A DNA stretch of 64,000 bases from positions 3,774,861 to 3,838,860 of the forward strand of contig NC_135564.1 in the NCBI RefSeq assembly GCF_964340395.1. The letters run 5' to 3'. The stretch's first letter is position 1; the number at the start of each line of letters is the position of its first letter. Positions 1 to 12,693 of the stretch are shown here, one piece after another. The position numbers and the translations under genes are program-made. The notes under the pieces were generated by a model, which ran no database searches, was not told the DNA's origin, and saw only the letters and a program-made list of their open reading frames with translations. The stretch is from Glandiceps talaboti. Its lineage: Eukaryota > Hemichordata > Enteropneusta > Spengelidae.

Positions 1-3000
1 CTCATCCTCTGTATCCATGGAATCAATGTTAAATATTTCATCATCACTTTCAGGCCTTTCCATTCTATGAGGTGTTGGTGACGGCAAAGTTGCCATCGTA
101 ACGTCGTTCTGACTGGCATCGTCCACCTCATCTCTAGCTCCATCACTGTAATCATCTTCATCTTCAAAATCAAGTAAATTTCGTCTCCTAGCAACAACAT
201 CCCTTTTCTGTCCAGATGAATTTCTCCTTTTGTCTGATGCATCCATAGTTCTGTGAGCATTAAATTGATGTCTTTCATGTCGTGGTCTTGTTGGTCTTGG
301 TGATGGCATTGTATCGCTGTCATCTTGTTCTCTGTCATAAAGGTCAGTATTTTCTAAACTGTCAAAATTAGGTGACTTCTGTTGCCTCGATTGACCTGTT
401 AGTAAGAAACAAAATGTGTGTTCAGTGCTGTTGTTGTTTATTTTCAAATATATTGCCTAGTACTGTACGACAACACTACCAAACAAGCTCTTGTGTCATG
501 TGTAACTCAGAGATAAAATTTGTGGAACTTGAGGGGGTATCTTGCAGTGAAAGTTGGGTTGCAGTCAATTATAAAATATGGTAACAACTGACCTTTCTAT
601 TACAGCTCACTGAGAAGTTGAGTTTCATGACAAGAATACAAACAAGTACAAACTAGCAATGAAAGACATCTACTCCTTCAGTAAAATGGAGGATAATTTG
701 TATCTTTAATCACCTGGACTTATACTCTTTCTGAGTAATTTTTTCATGTCTTTCACCTCGACAAGTGTTTCTTCATCTAGATCTTCTTTGTATGTCTCCT
801 GCCATTTCAACAGTGTATCCAATGGTGTACTGCCCTATAGATAGATAGGAATGAAGAAATAAGTCACTTTTATCTCCCAGACTGATTTTCATGCAGATCA
901 AAATATGTTATCAGACAGAATCAGAATTGAGTGTAACATTAACGATGTAGAGGCTAGAAAGAAATGGAAAGGCTTTGTCAAAATCATAGCCTAAATTGTG
1001 ATTTTTATTTATTTACCCTGTATTATGACACGATAATAATAAAAAATAAAAAAAACTTGTAAAATCAATTATTGTGAAACATAACTTTCTGAATGAAAAC
1101 AACTTGCAAGTGGTGATCATAATCATTATCACTTTGATTATGTAGTATTTCTGTTACCATATCTGTTTTTATATTTAGTTTTTTGTACAATTTACCGCAA
1201 CGTGAGTTTAGTGTGTTTTTTTAAGAAAATAAATAATAACACTACTACACCATACCTGATCATCTTTAGCATAGACAGTAGCTCCTCTGTTGATAAGCAG
1301 TTTGGCAATATCAAAGTGACCACAATTGATAGCATCATGTAACGGTGTAACACCCTGGCAGCCCTGACCACCCCTATCACTAATAATAGCACCATGGTCT
1401 ACCAAGTATTCTACTATCTGATAATGACCAAAGTTACAGGCTTCATGGAGTGGTAACCATCCACAGTAATCTCTGCAGTTCACTGGATGTCCCTGTAATC
1501 ATGACCAGATTTTTGTATTTTGTTAAATGTTTGAAAATGTATTAAAATGTATGTTTACAATGGTATATAAACTGGGGTAATAGCTAGTCAGCTAGACCCC
1601 CTTCCTCCCTTTCCTGATAATCTTTATTTATTTATTATTATGTTTGAATATATGTATAGTTTGGGTTATATTTCTGGGAATAAATGAAAATACAGTACTA
1701 TAAATTATAATGAGACCTTATACATATGTTTGGCTTAACTTCAGAACAGTGCACAGTCAGTCAGTGCTAATGGATTGGTTTTCACAAATGTACAACCAAC
1801 AACCAAGCATGCACATGTGCATGCACACACACACATATATACATGTACACACAATAGAACCTACATTTTCATTTATTCTCCAAGTATATCAGGTTTATTA
1901 GCAATGGATGGCACCATAAAACTCTATTAACATTTGTTATGGTATATGTTGCTATTAATGGGGAACATAACTCCAGGAAGTCGAGGCATTTTTGTAAACT
2001 TGGGTTACTGGAGAATCATTTCAAGACTTTAACCACTTATATTTCAAGAAGTTACTGAGAAAATACTGAGTTGAAACTTGTCCCTTATTGTTTGTCCTGT
2101 ATACATGCTTAAAACAATCATGCCTTTATTTCAGTAGTGGGGTTCTTCCGTAACAATATACAAAATCATCAATTTACCTGCTCTATCAGTTTCTGTACTG
2201 TTTTGAAATTTCCATCAATAGATGCTCTGTGTAGTGGAGTTTCTCCTTTCTCGTTTCTTTTAGTAAACTGTCAACAAAAAACATGTCAGATCATTTACAG
2301 AAACATATGGCATGGTTCAGAGAAAATATCACTACATAAGTTGAAAGTTGTTATTAGTAATAGTGCTTCATTTAACCCAGAATTTCCAAACATGTATTTG
2401 ATCCCTCACCTCTAACCAGCATTCTCTCCCTAATCACAGTGCTAAGCACCCACTTGACAAAATGAAAATCTCACTCAAAGCATAGTATCGTTATGTAAAC
2501 AAGGTAAAAGCTACAAGACAACAATGCACTATTTTAGTTGTCTATGCCTGGCCTCTGACTTTCTTATTAGTCTTCTTATGACAATAGCCTAAGGAGAAAA
2601 CTGCTTTTATCTATAACTTCCATCTGTCAAGACTTTGAACAGGTTGTACTGTTATTTGTACTCTTTATTTTCTCTCTCAGACTTACATATTATAATGCTA
2701 CTATGTAAAGATTGAATACTATGAGAACCTTACCTTATTTGTTCTAGCTCTGCTTCTGTCAAACTCTTCACAATCAGATACATCTGTGCAAAGAATCAAA
2801 TAGATACAGTATATGTATGTCCATGTTATATAAACATTCATATTTCTTGGCACCCTCTTGGTATTAAAATTTGTCTATTGGTATATTTTCACTACTTTGT
2901 TGAGTCTCAGTGTTATCAACTTTAAGCAAGTTATACAAGAGTTCTGATACACACTGCCTACAATGTAGTTTGCGATGTCCATATCTTGCCAAATTATCAC

Positions 3001-6000
3001 TACCCGGTAGTTACATTTGTTCCAATTGACCATACCTGAATCAGACACTTGAAATTCCTCTATCTGGATATTTTCTCTCCTTCCCAAGTCTTACTGTCAT
3101 CAAATCTAGGTTATTTTTTTATACTATCCCTAGAGTTTTGATATATCACATTACCTAGTTTCTGATGTCTATATTTTGACTTCTGTTTGACCATACCTGA
3201 CTCAGACAGTTCTAATTCTTCTATCTGGACATTTTCACTACTTTCCTGAGTCTCTGTGTCATCAACTCCACTCATGTCATCATCAGAATCTAAGTTGCAT
3301 TGTTCTTTGAGCCTTGACAGCCTTTCCAGTGTGTCTTCTTTCATTTCAGCTTTGTTGAATTTATCTTGTATCAAACACAGGGACTTTAATGCTCTCAACT
3401 GTAAGAAAAGAAAATCAGGTTTACATGTATTCTGAAAGTCTTGAACCTCAGACCATTGCCTTACAAGTTACAAATCTGTTTCCATTGAATTAATTCCACA
3501 TGTGTTTATTTACAATTATCCTGTGCTGCCTTGCAGAATGGGGTATCAGTTGAAATTTCATTCTTTCAAATATTAAGTAACTGCCATCAAAACCTAATGC
3601 ACATTGTCTTGAATCAAATACTTTAGTTACATTATCCAGTAATATCTCAGATTTGTACAAAATGGTATTGATATCTTGTTCATCTATCAAGATACTGTTT
3701 TCAAAATTTCAAAACCTGAAATTCTGGCACATTGGCTGTCAAGATTCATACAAAATAATTATAGTCACCTTGTTTGAAGCGAGTAAGACACTAACGATTT
3801 CAGCATACTAACCTGTAATTTAGGTACATTAGCCCTCTCAGCACATTCTAGGGCTTCTTTGTAAGATTTGTACAAAGTGGTATAGTCACCCTGGGCATCT
3901 AGTAGGGCTCTCACTAAGTTTCAAAGAAGGGGAAGTACTGGGAAAAGTAGGGGAGAGACTAGCACTACATTATAAAGTGCGGCATACTAACCTGTAACTT
4001 AGGTACATTAGCCCTCTCAGCACTTTCAAGGGCTTCTTTGTAAGATTTTACAAAGTGGTATAGTCACCCTGGGCATCTAGTAGGGGTTTCACTAAGTAGG
4101 GGGAGAACTGGGAAAAGTAGAGGGAGAGACTAGCACTACATTATAAAGTTCAGCATACTAACCTGTAATTTAGGTACATTAGCCCTCTCAGCACATTCTA
4201 GGGCTTCCTTGTAAGATTTGTACAAAGTGGTATAGTCACCCTGACCATCTAGCACTACACTATAAAGTGCAGACCACTAACCTGTAATTTAGGTACATTA
4301 GCCCTCTCAGCACACTCTAGGGCTTCTTTGTAAGATTTGTACAAAGTGGTATAGTCACCCTGGGCATCTAGTAGGGGTTTCACTAAGTAGGGGGAGAACT
4401 GGGAAAAGTAGGGGGAGAGACGACAAGCACTACACTATAAAGTGCAGACAACTAACCTGTAATTTAGGTACATTAGCCCTCTCAGCACATTCTAGGGCTT
4501 CCTTGTAAGATTTGTACAAAGTGGTATAGTCACCCTGGGCATCTAGCACTACAGTATAAAGTTCAGCATACTAACCTGTAATTTAGGTACATTAGCCCTC
4601 TCAGCACACTCTAGGGCTTCTTTGTAAGATTTGTACAAAGTGGTATAGTCACCCTGGGCATCTAGCACTACACTGTAAAGTGCAGACCACTAACCTGTAA
4701 TTTAGGTACATTAGCTCTCTCAGCACACTCTAGGGCTTCTTTGTAAGATTTGTACAAAGTGGTATAGTCACCCTGGGCATCTAGCACTACGCTATAAAGT
4801 TCAGCATACTAACCTGTAATTTAGGTACATTAGCTCTCTCAGCACACTCTAGGGCTTCTTTGTAAGATTTGTACAAAGTGGTATAGTCACCCTGGGCATC
4901 TAGCACTACACTGTAAAGTGCAGACCACTAACCTGTAATTTAGGTACATTAGCTCTCTCAGCACACTCTAGGGCTTCTTTGTAAGATTTGTACAAAGTGG
5001 TATAGTCACCCTGGGCATCTAGCACTACGCTATAAAGTTCAGCATACTAACCTGTAATTTAGGTACATTAGCTCTCTCAGCACACTCTAGGGCTTCTTTG
5101 TAAGATTTGTACAAAGTGGTATAGTCACCCTGGGCATCTAGCAGGACTTTCCCTAAGTTTCAAAGTAGGGGAGAACTGGGAAAAGTAGGGGGAGAGACTA
5201 GCATAGCACTACATTATAAAGTTCAGCATACTAACCTGTAATTTAGGTACATTAGCCCTCTCAGCACACTCTAGGGCTTCTTTGTAAGATTTGTACAAAG
5301 TGGTATAGTCACCCTGGGCATCTAGCACTACACTATAAAGTGCAGACCACTAACCTGTAATTTAGGTACATTAGCCCTCTCAGCACACTCTAGGGCTTCT
5401 TTGTAAGATTTGTACAAAGTGGTATAGTCACCCTGGGCATCTAGCACTACACTATAAAGTGCAGACCACTAACCTGTAATTTAGGTACATTAGCCCTCTC
5501 AGCACACTCTAGGGCTTCTTTGTAAGATTTGTACAAAGTGGTATAGTCACCCTGGGCATCTAGCACTACACTATAAAGTGCAGACCACTAACCTGTAATT
5601 TAGGTACATTAGCCCTCTCAGCACATTCTAGGGCTTCCTTGTAAGATTTGTACAAAGTGGTATAGTCACCCTGGGCATCTAGCACTACACTATAAAGTGC
5701 AGACCACTAACCTGTAATTTAGGTACATTAGCCCTCTCAGCACACTCTAGGGCTTCTTTGTAAGATTTGTACAAAGTGGTATAGTCACCCTGGGCATCTT
5801 CCTGTGACAGGGCAATGTTTAACCATGTCTTGACATCCTGTATAGAAATAAATGAAAAGTTGTTATTTGGAATATAAGAGTCATGTTAGTGTAACTTTAT
5901 AACTCAAGCTCAATATCAAGATCTGGTCAGTGTAGACTACATGTACATTGAATTTTGTACAAAACAATGAGATAGCAATACCATTTCTATAATGTTAACT

Positions 6001-9000
6001 TGATCCAATCAAAATTTTCATTTTCATGTTTATTGATATCAAAGAATGTAATTTTAATAATAGTAGACCCATTATGAAAGTATATGTTGTTACCATCAGG
6101 TTAGGGAGTTTAGGGTTTAGGTGTGGACCAGGCTCCCTAGCATAGGAGCAATTTAAATCACTGTACAGGCGCAAGCCTATGAAAATATAATATATACCTC
6201 CTTGGGATTGTTTTGTCTTAGTTCAAGTTCTTTCCTGTAACACTCAACAGCTTTGTCATATTGTTTGTTATCTTGGTAGGTAGCAGCTAGAGATACGAAG
6301 ATGGGAAGTAACACTTCTACTGGTTTCTGTAATGCTATGGCACATTTCAACTGAAACAATAACAAAACAATGACAATGAAATAGATATACCCCGGTACAT
6401 ACAATGTTGACTTGTCACATTGGCAGTGTTATAAAGCTGATTCCTAGAAGTACTGTAGTCACCAGAGTTCGGCCTACAGACTTGTAAACCAAGCTGATTA
6501 CCTTCACAGCTTGGAATTTAAAGAGGACAGTATTTATCGTTCATGATTAGGTAAAATCTACCTGTGTTCATGAAGTATTTTTCCCAGAGGTATTCCATCA
6601 AAATTATGGTCTGATGTATGGAAATTATGCATGTTTTACCAGAGTTCCCCACTACCCCCCCCCCCCCCCCCCTTCATACTTCAGGCAATACAAGTATTAA
6701 AGTATGCCATACTACATACCTATATGAAAGTTTTACCAGATAACCCCCCCCCCCCCATATGCAAGTTTAACCAGATAACACCCCCCCCCCCTCCCAAGGT
6801 TCCCATCAAACTTCAGGCAATACAAGTATTAAAGTATGCCATACAACATACCTATATGCAAGTTTTACCAGATAACCACCCCCCTCCCTTAACAATTCCC
6901 AACCTAAATTATGGTACTACAACACATGGAAATTTATACAACTTTTACCAGACCCCATCCCCTCTCTCTTAACAAAGTTCCCCAAAGTTATGGTACAATA
7001 TATAAAAATTTAGATGCAACTTTTACCAGATCCCTTTCTCCTGTAACTGTGATTCCAAACTTTTAGCGAAACACTGTGATACAACATACCTGTTTGTGGT
7101 AGTATTTAATCCCTAAGGAGAATGCAATAACCTTACAACATAGATCACCCAGAGATTCATAGACAGACATCCTGGATTCATAATCTACATCAGATAGATT
7201 ATCCAACTCTTGTACTAACTTACGTCCCTTAATTGCTGTAAAACGAGACAGACATTAAATTACAAAATATTCTCAATTGATGTGGCATATTGTCTTTGGT
7301 GGATACTTTTTGTTTTACATTGAAATGTATTTATGTTATTCCAACTACTAAAATATGGTCTTGCAACTGGCACAGATTTCATCAGGAACTTGTACATGAA
7401 AGAAAAATGACCTTATTACATTTTGGGGAATGTACCAGAAAAATAAAAGAAGCCAGCCTTGGTTATAAATTTGAGCTACTTTATGCAACTCCAACCACAG
7501 ACTGTTAAATATATGTCGTGCTGTTCGGCCTTATTAGGCTTCTTAACCATGATGAGTGCTGGCTGATAGTGTGGCATGAATGTCTGTATCTTACAAGTTA
7601 CATGTTACTCCAAACACTTATATCAGTATCACAAGTAGTGACTCAAATTTGATTATAAACTAGATATGTGTTAGTATTTATTGTGTATTTGTATACGATC
7701 AAAGATATCTCTAGTTAAAATAAAAGAGTCGAATCACAGGTTGTTTTACTGACCTGATTTGAGAGATCTTATGACATGTTCTCTTTCAATTGGTAGCCTG
7801 GAACCCAACTTGTATGCTTTCCTAAGAGCATGCTTGGCTGCAGTGAAGTCCCCTAGTCTAAAATATGTCTGAAATAAATAATTACCAATATATATATGAG
7901 TGTCAATGTTTTGATGTCAGTACTTGATGTCTATATGGTGGCAAGCTTGTTCATTTTATTTACCGGTAGATAAATGTCGCAAGAAACTGTCAGTGTATTC
8001 ATTCAACCTTGCTATCTAAAAGTGTATCATATGTTGTTTCTTATTGGTTTCTGAGTGGTCGTATCAAACAGAGCTAGTAAATGGTAACTTAAAACAAGCT
8101 GTACTACTTACACAGGCACTCAAGACTGAAGCTTCACTCTCCATGTACTTGTCTTTGATACCTTTAGCACATCGAATAGCAGCCTCTAGACATCGCAGTG
8201 ATTTATTGTTATCATTGTTTTTCTGATAAATACCACCAAGAGAAAAATGGGCTCTAAACAAATCTTCAAACAGTTTGTGTTTTCTGGGGAAAAAAATAAA
8301 ACATGACTTTATTTTTGATTCTTCATAATCGTTTTCCTTATTTGTTTTGGTAGTTTTAACTTATATTATTTTTCTTGGGAATTGTTTGGTATTTTATTGC
8401 AATGCTTAAAACTGTAGAATATTTCCCTCTAATTCATGCAACTACTTCTGATTTGTGCCTTTAATTAGGGTTCACCTTCAAGTTTATGCATGTATCTGTA
8501 TGTGTTGAAAACTTTAATTATTATCAGATACCTAAATCCAAAACCAAACATTTTTTTACATTCCAAATACTCTGACAGAACCTTATAGCATGCAGTACAG
8601 TTATGGCATACTCAGGGGTTTGTGCAGGTGTTTGCTATGATGTTTTCACGACAGAAGTGAGTGAAAGTGCAGCAGAAAACACCACTAGTTTGCATGCACA
8701 TACCTCCCCATTCGCAAAATTCTATCGTGCATTTGCATGATTCCTGTCGACTGCATGTTTATTTGCATAATGCACTGTTTTCGATATTTCACTGAAGCAT
8801 AAATACTACCAGAATGCACACACCACTGGTGCAAGTACCAGAATCACTAGTACATATGTTCTAATGCACATTCATGTATATACAAATACTTACTCAGCTA
8901 TAAAGATTGCTTGTTTTATAAACTTAACACAGTTTTCTTGATCTTGTTGGTTATCAAATACCAATCCTAAATTCAGGAATAGTCTAGCTCTCATTTCTTG

Positions 9001-10850
9001 TAATTCTTTCTCTGATATGGTGCCTTTCAACTTGTCACAAATACGTAGACTCCTGAGTGTAAAAGAAGATAAAGTTATGTTCAGTGTTTTTTTGGTGTGT
9101 GTTATCTAGTTAAAATCTTCCTAAGTTCCCTTCATATTTTACCAGGGTTCCCCACCGGCACCTTAATTCAGTATTTTGGATAAGGGGCGAAAGATAAAAT
9201 CTTTTCCAGATATATTTCTATATTATAGCATCATGAATAAATTAATGACAATATAAAAAATAAAAATAAAGGTACATCGATAACATCATGCCAATTCCTA
9301 CATCAGATTACCGTAAAATGCTTCTTGTGCCTTTTGAAGCAGAAGATAAAATCCTACAAAATTTACTAACTACACAATACATGTGAAAACTCTGCATGTT
9401 TTTCCTTAGGGTTACTAGTGTTCCCAGACTTCAGCAAAATAGTAGTGATAAAGTTACTTTTTCTAGAAATTAGAATCTAGTTTTAAATAGACTACAGCAG
9501 GGGTTATGAGTAGATATAAATATGGAAGCTGTCAGTGAGGAAATTTTACCTTAGGAAAGATTCCTGTGCCTTCTGTAAGGAAGCCTTTTCTTTTGTTACA
9601 TCAATGATGGAATCTGCTTGACATAAATAAGTCCTTCCTATTGTTGCTAAGGCTCTTTGTTCTTCTACATGATTACTGACAGACTCCGCAAGTTCTAAAT
9701 GTTTATTTTGATACTTCAATGCTTTATCATATCTGTTTAGTTCACTGTAGCATTCTCCTATCTTTCTATTGGCTACTGCAGCACCAATCACATCAGCGAG
9801 GGACTCCGATATTTGTAATTCTGCTTTGTGTTCTTGTATAGCTTCTTCATATTCACCTGTAAAAATATCAAAATATGATTTTGATGTAAAAATGTGTTCA
9901 GGCAAATTTACATTTTGTACAACTCAGTGTTTTTCTAATTTGCATATGAACAGTAGAGGTAAAAGCCATTCAGTTCTCAAATCACTTTACCAGGGTTCTT
10001 AACTTCCAACAAACTTATATTACAAGGTATGGCGATCTGTGCAAGTTTTTCTTAAAATATCCATCTTTCTGTTGCCAAGGTTACCAACTTTAGCGAAAAA
10101 TATGCAACTTAAGACAAAATCTACACTTATTGACTTAATTACAATGTCAGTACTACTTTTTTTCTTTTTGATATTATTTCCTTTTTATCTTTACTTTATT
10201 TTATCTTCTTTTGTTGTGGGAGGGGGAGAAACAAACGGGTTCAACAGTTACACTTGTTGAGCTGGGGTCTGTAAGCAATGTGAAAATTTATCAGTCTAAA
10301 TCTTTACAGAGTTGAGTTTGTTGAGATCATCCTGTTTTATTTTGGTTTTGTGCTAGTGAATACACAAATGTCAATTTATCAGTATCACCCTGTGAAGTAA
10401 AACAACCCATACAATTTGAACTCCATGATAGACATACCATTTTTAGACAGCAGTTCCCCCAAGGCATTACATATTTCAGCTTCTTCTCTCAGATTTCCCT
10501 GTGACTGAGCTTTCAGTCGTGATTTCTGAAGACCTGGAAGTCAACATAAACATAGTTTCTAGTCAAAGTTAAAAAAAAAATATATACATTTACTCAAATA
10601 ATATCAGCCAGTATGGTCAATTTAAAGCAATACTGAAAAACAGCAATTTATTGTGACACACTAAACTTGTATTCCCCTATCTCTAACTGCTAGGTCACGT
10701 CACCCATAAGAAAACCAATTGTTTGTATCATTTGACCAATGCCCAACAGAGTGACATCACACTGATGACAAATTGTTGAAAGAAAACGGTGTATGTTCTC
10801 ACAAAAATGTGTAACTTACGCTTGAATTCCCGTTTTTCCTGAACGTTCAT
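1..10850 (-). CDS. TONSL: TONSL (Tonsoku-like), N-terminal 800 codons, 15 exons, 3' end outside window
   Basis: Replication-fork repair scaffold: in animals TONSL pairs with MMS22L and reads newly made histone H4 (unmethylated K20) behind forks. Coding exons, 5' to 3' on the minus strand: 10850-10820, 10533-10438, 9856-9550, 9052-8894, 8283-8112, 7868-7754, 7235-7090, 6350-6198, 5837-5712, 3398-3197, 2783-2734, 2267-2178, 1492-1256, 834-714, 395-1 (continues left). All phases join. Residues 1 to about 450 are TPR repeats, followed by an acidic linker (SDDDMSG, exon 10) and ankyrin repeats (exons 12-14). Every H4-tail contact known from human TONSL is present: E528, D557, W561, E566, N569, D602, W639, Y643 (human numbers minus 2). 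Exon 15 is a charged, Ser-rich linker; the LRR/ubiquitin-like C-terminus is off-window. The start is [10 protein letters not shown], with no earlier in-frame candidate seen. Identification is firm; only the exact start is inferred. Confidence 0.95.
2878..3110 (-). repeat. Diverged extra copies of the TONSL exon-10 donor end
   Basis: The intron after exon 10 holds a diverged copy of the exon's last ~80 nt with its donor (ending …DSG then gtatgg, near 3030-3108). A third, more decayed stretch lies at about 2882-2925 (ttttcactacttt…gttatcaac on the plus strand) and lacks the donor. Spacing is about 160-180 bp. The middle copy reads [12 protein letters not shown] against [12 protein letters not shown] in the real exon. 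Confidence 0.7.
3811..5713 (-). repeat. Tandem array of 15 TONSL exon-9 copies (119-bp unit)
   Basis: Fifteen head-to-tail copies of the donor-side 86-87 nt of TONSL exon 9 plus its splice donor (CAG/gttagt) and about 32 nt of intron. Copies begin near 3811, 3987, 4158, 4277, 4452, 4571, 4690, 4809, 4928, 5047, 5231, 5350, 5469, 5588 and 5707; the last is the real exon 9. Spacing is 119 bp, except four long units (starting 3811, 3987, 4277, 5047) that carry 52-65 extra bp with a pyrimidine tract and a CAG acceptor. Units around 4571-5040 alternate in spacer sequence, giving a 238-bp higher-order repeat. The array lies entirely inside intron 9 of TONSL, downstream of the real exon. Confidence 0.95.
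4282..4398 (-). CDS. Candidate alternative TONSL exon (complete, open copy of exon 9)
   Basis: Unit 4 of the array looks like a full exon: pyrimidine-rich tract, cttttcccag acceptor, 117 nt open reading in phase 0, and gttagt donor. It would encode [20 protein letters not shown] and then the same 19 residues that end exon 9 (…[17 protein letters not shown]). Because exons 9 and 10 also join in phase 0, it could be added after exon 9 or replace it without shifting frame, adding or swapping one TPR-like helix pair. The other three long units are broken: those starting at 3811 and 5047 reach stops, and the one at 3987 has a 1-nt deletion giving TAA. Whether it is ever spliced in is unknown. Confidence 0.45.
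6640..7050. repeat. Poly-C-rich minisatellite in TONSL intron 7
   Basis: About five diverged ~100-bp repeats, each with a 'ttttaccaga' core followed by runs of 8-20 C on the plus strand (6655-6672, 6745-6756, 6781-6790). This is intronic simple sequence with no coding signal. The exact C-run lengths are likely unreliable in any assembly. Confidence 0.75.
7498..7600. mobile_element. Small MITE-like element, copy in TONSL intron 6
   Basis: About 100 bp starting agactgttaaatatatgtcg and ending tgtatcttacaagtt. It shares the aggcttct…gagtgctggctgatagtgtggcatgaatg core with the copies at 53199-53297 and 53457-53545. Its ends resemble those of the 9-bp-duplication family (37468, 53762, 62964, 63076). 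It is non-coding. Confidence 0.55.
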
Positions 10851-10969
10851 GTCGAATGGCGCCAGACACTCGTTTTTCGTTGAAGTGCACACATTACCCA
10901 CAAATGGACGCGTCGTCGATACGCGATAAACAGATACTGTAAAGTGTAAATACGAGGGTTGTTCAACAA

Positions 10970-11035
10970 GTCGCCATTTTGCAAATTTCCCGCGAGTCAT
11001 CAACTTTGCATTCTGGGATAGAAATGGCTGCGCAA
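10970..11035 (-). promoter_or_regulatory. Probable TONSL core promoter (YY1-, E2F- and ZNF143-like sites)
   Basis: Within 66 bp, 120-185 bp upstream of the TONSL start codon, lie a YY1-like cgccatttt (10972-10980), a perfect E2F-type tttcccgc (10986-10993) and a ZNF143-like tgcattctggga (11008-11019). The last is followed by gatagaaatggctgcg, which contains a second YY1-like core. An E2F site fits an S-phase fork-repair gene. The matches are seen directly; their function is inferred. Confidence 0.5.
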
Positions 11036-12332
11036 AACAAGAATGAAATTTGTGTAATGGCATGACTAGACTCACGGAATCGCGGATCTGGAGTCCGCAA
11101 CTATGCAATAGTTATGAGAAAAATGTATTTTGAGGTGAAAAATGCATGGGGTCAATCATGAAAGTCGTACGTTGTCGATTCTTCTTCTGTTCACGTAGGG
11201 AACATGTGAACAAGCAGAATTTATTCGGGGGGTCTATGGAGAAAATTTTGTTCGAGTTTTTTTCTCAGAACCCCCCCCCCCCCCCATAAACATTGCAACA
11301 CCACAGCAATGATCCCTCACGAAAGTGGTCTTAAAGTCCATCGTGTACAGCCGCCATTGAATTTCCACTTTTATAGACTTCTACAGTTCTAAACCGTCAT
11401 GAAACTTTCGAACTTAATTAAACATGCCTATTAAAGTTTATTTGTTACATATATAGAAAATGACTACTCTAAATTTAGAGAAATTAAGTGTGGTTCTCTT
11501 TCATGGAAAAAATCTATGGATTTTCAAGTATACATTTTCCCAGCATTTGAACGTTTTTAGCAGTTTTTCGATATTGTTAGCCATTGTTTTCATTTGTGCT
11601 TTTTGTTTGTGTTTCTAGTGTTTTAAAGATCAGACGTTTGAAATTTGTTTATCTGAATACATTATCGTTATTTTTTTTCAATAATTCCTGTTACCTATGA
11701 GCAGTAATTAGATATATGACGATATAAGCATATATAGGCCCATAGTGTTTATTTTAAATATGGTATAGAAATTGTGTTCAATTATATTGTTATAATTACT
11801 AGTAATAGTTAACACTGGTAGCAGTTTCTTGAATTTCGTGCTGGAAATCAAAGTACTGTTGACGTAAAAGATAAAAAATTCTGGCGACTTGAACGTAAAA
11901 ATACAGCCGTGGTTGGTACGACAAAATTACACTTTGGTCGACTATATATCTTGGTTATCAGAAACTATTATTCTAAGACCACCACTTCACTACCTAAAGA
12001 AAGAAAAATGTGTAAAGCAATCTATCCTCGTCTAGAACTAAGTCTACGCGTAGGTAGAATCCGAGGTACGGCGAGAGGCTCTAAAATAGGAAAATTGTAA
12101 GCTGAATACACTGAACAATATTAAAGCTTATATTTTAATAAAGTGAAAAAAATAATGGTACAGCTAGTACAAACAAAGCCACAACGATGCAGAAGCCAGT
12201 AAAGATGGGAAAACGTACTACGAAAACAACCAAAAGAACACGCGTCGACATTTTAGTCATAGTATTAAACCTCAAAAACTCCAAAAGCAAAAGTGTAGTC
12301 GCATCGCAGCAGGAGCTGGTTAGGTTAAGCGC

Positions 12333-12360
12333 GTTGCATCTTGGGATAGAAATGGCAGCG
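12333..12360 (+). promoter_or_regulatory. Probable zinc-finger-gene promoter motif, shared with TONSL promoter
   Basis: The sequence ttgcatcttgggatagaaat followed by ggcagcg matches 11007-11033 with three mismatches in 27 nt and in the same orientation. It combines a ZNF143-like and a YY1-like core. It sits about 50 bp before a candidate first-exon donor (near 12411), so it plausibly marks the zinc-finger gene's start of transcription. Confidence 0.4.
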
Positions 12361-12693
12361 AACGTAACTCGGGGCAGAATTTGAAACCTTGTTCATCAAG
12401 ATAAACAAAAGGTGGGTGTAGTCCCATATATAGTCTAATATAACTGAATTGTTATGTTATTTGAAACATTTGTAGACCCTTGCGTTGAAATGGGCGAGAT
12501 CCACAGGCTGAACGGCTTTGAAACGTGGACGTAACGGTTTGTGAATTTATTGTTGTATTATTACTGTTCATGGACTGTGATTCACTGATCATTGATTGAA
12601 TTTGAACGTCGTTTGGTATTCATCAAGGGACTAGGTCTGGTAATTTGTTTCTCCAGTGGAAGAGGGGAGGGGGATCAGGGATATCCACATTTA

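Noticed and set aside
3811-5713. CRISPR-like interpretation of the regular 119-bp array
   Set aside because: Units are copies of a eukaryotic exon and donor with no unique spacers.
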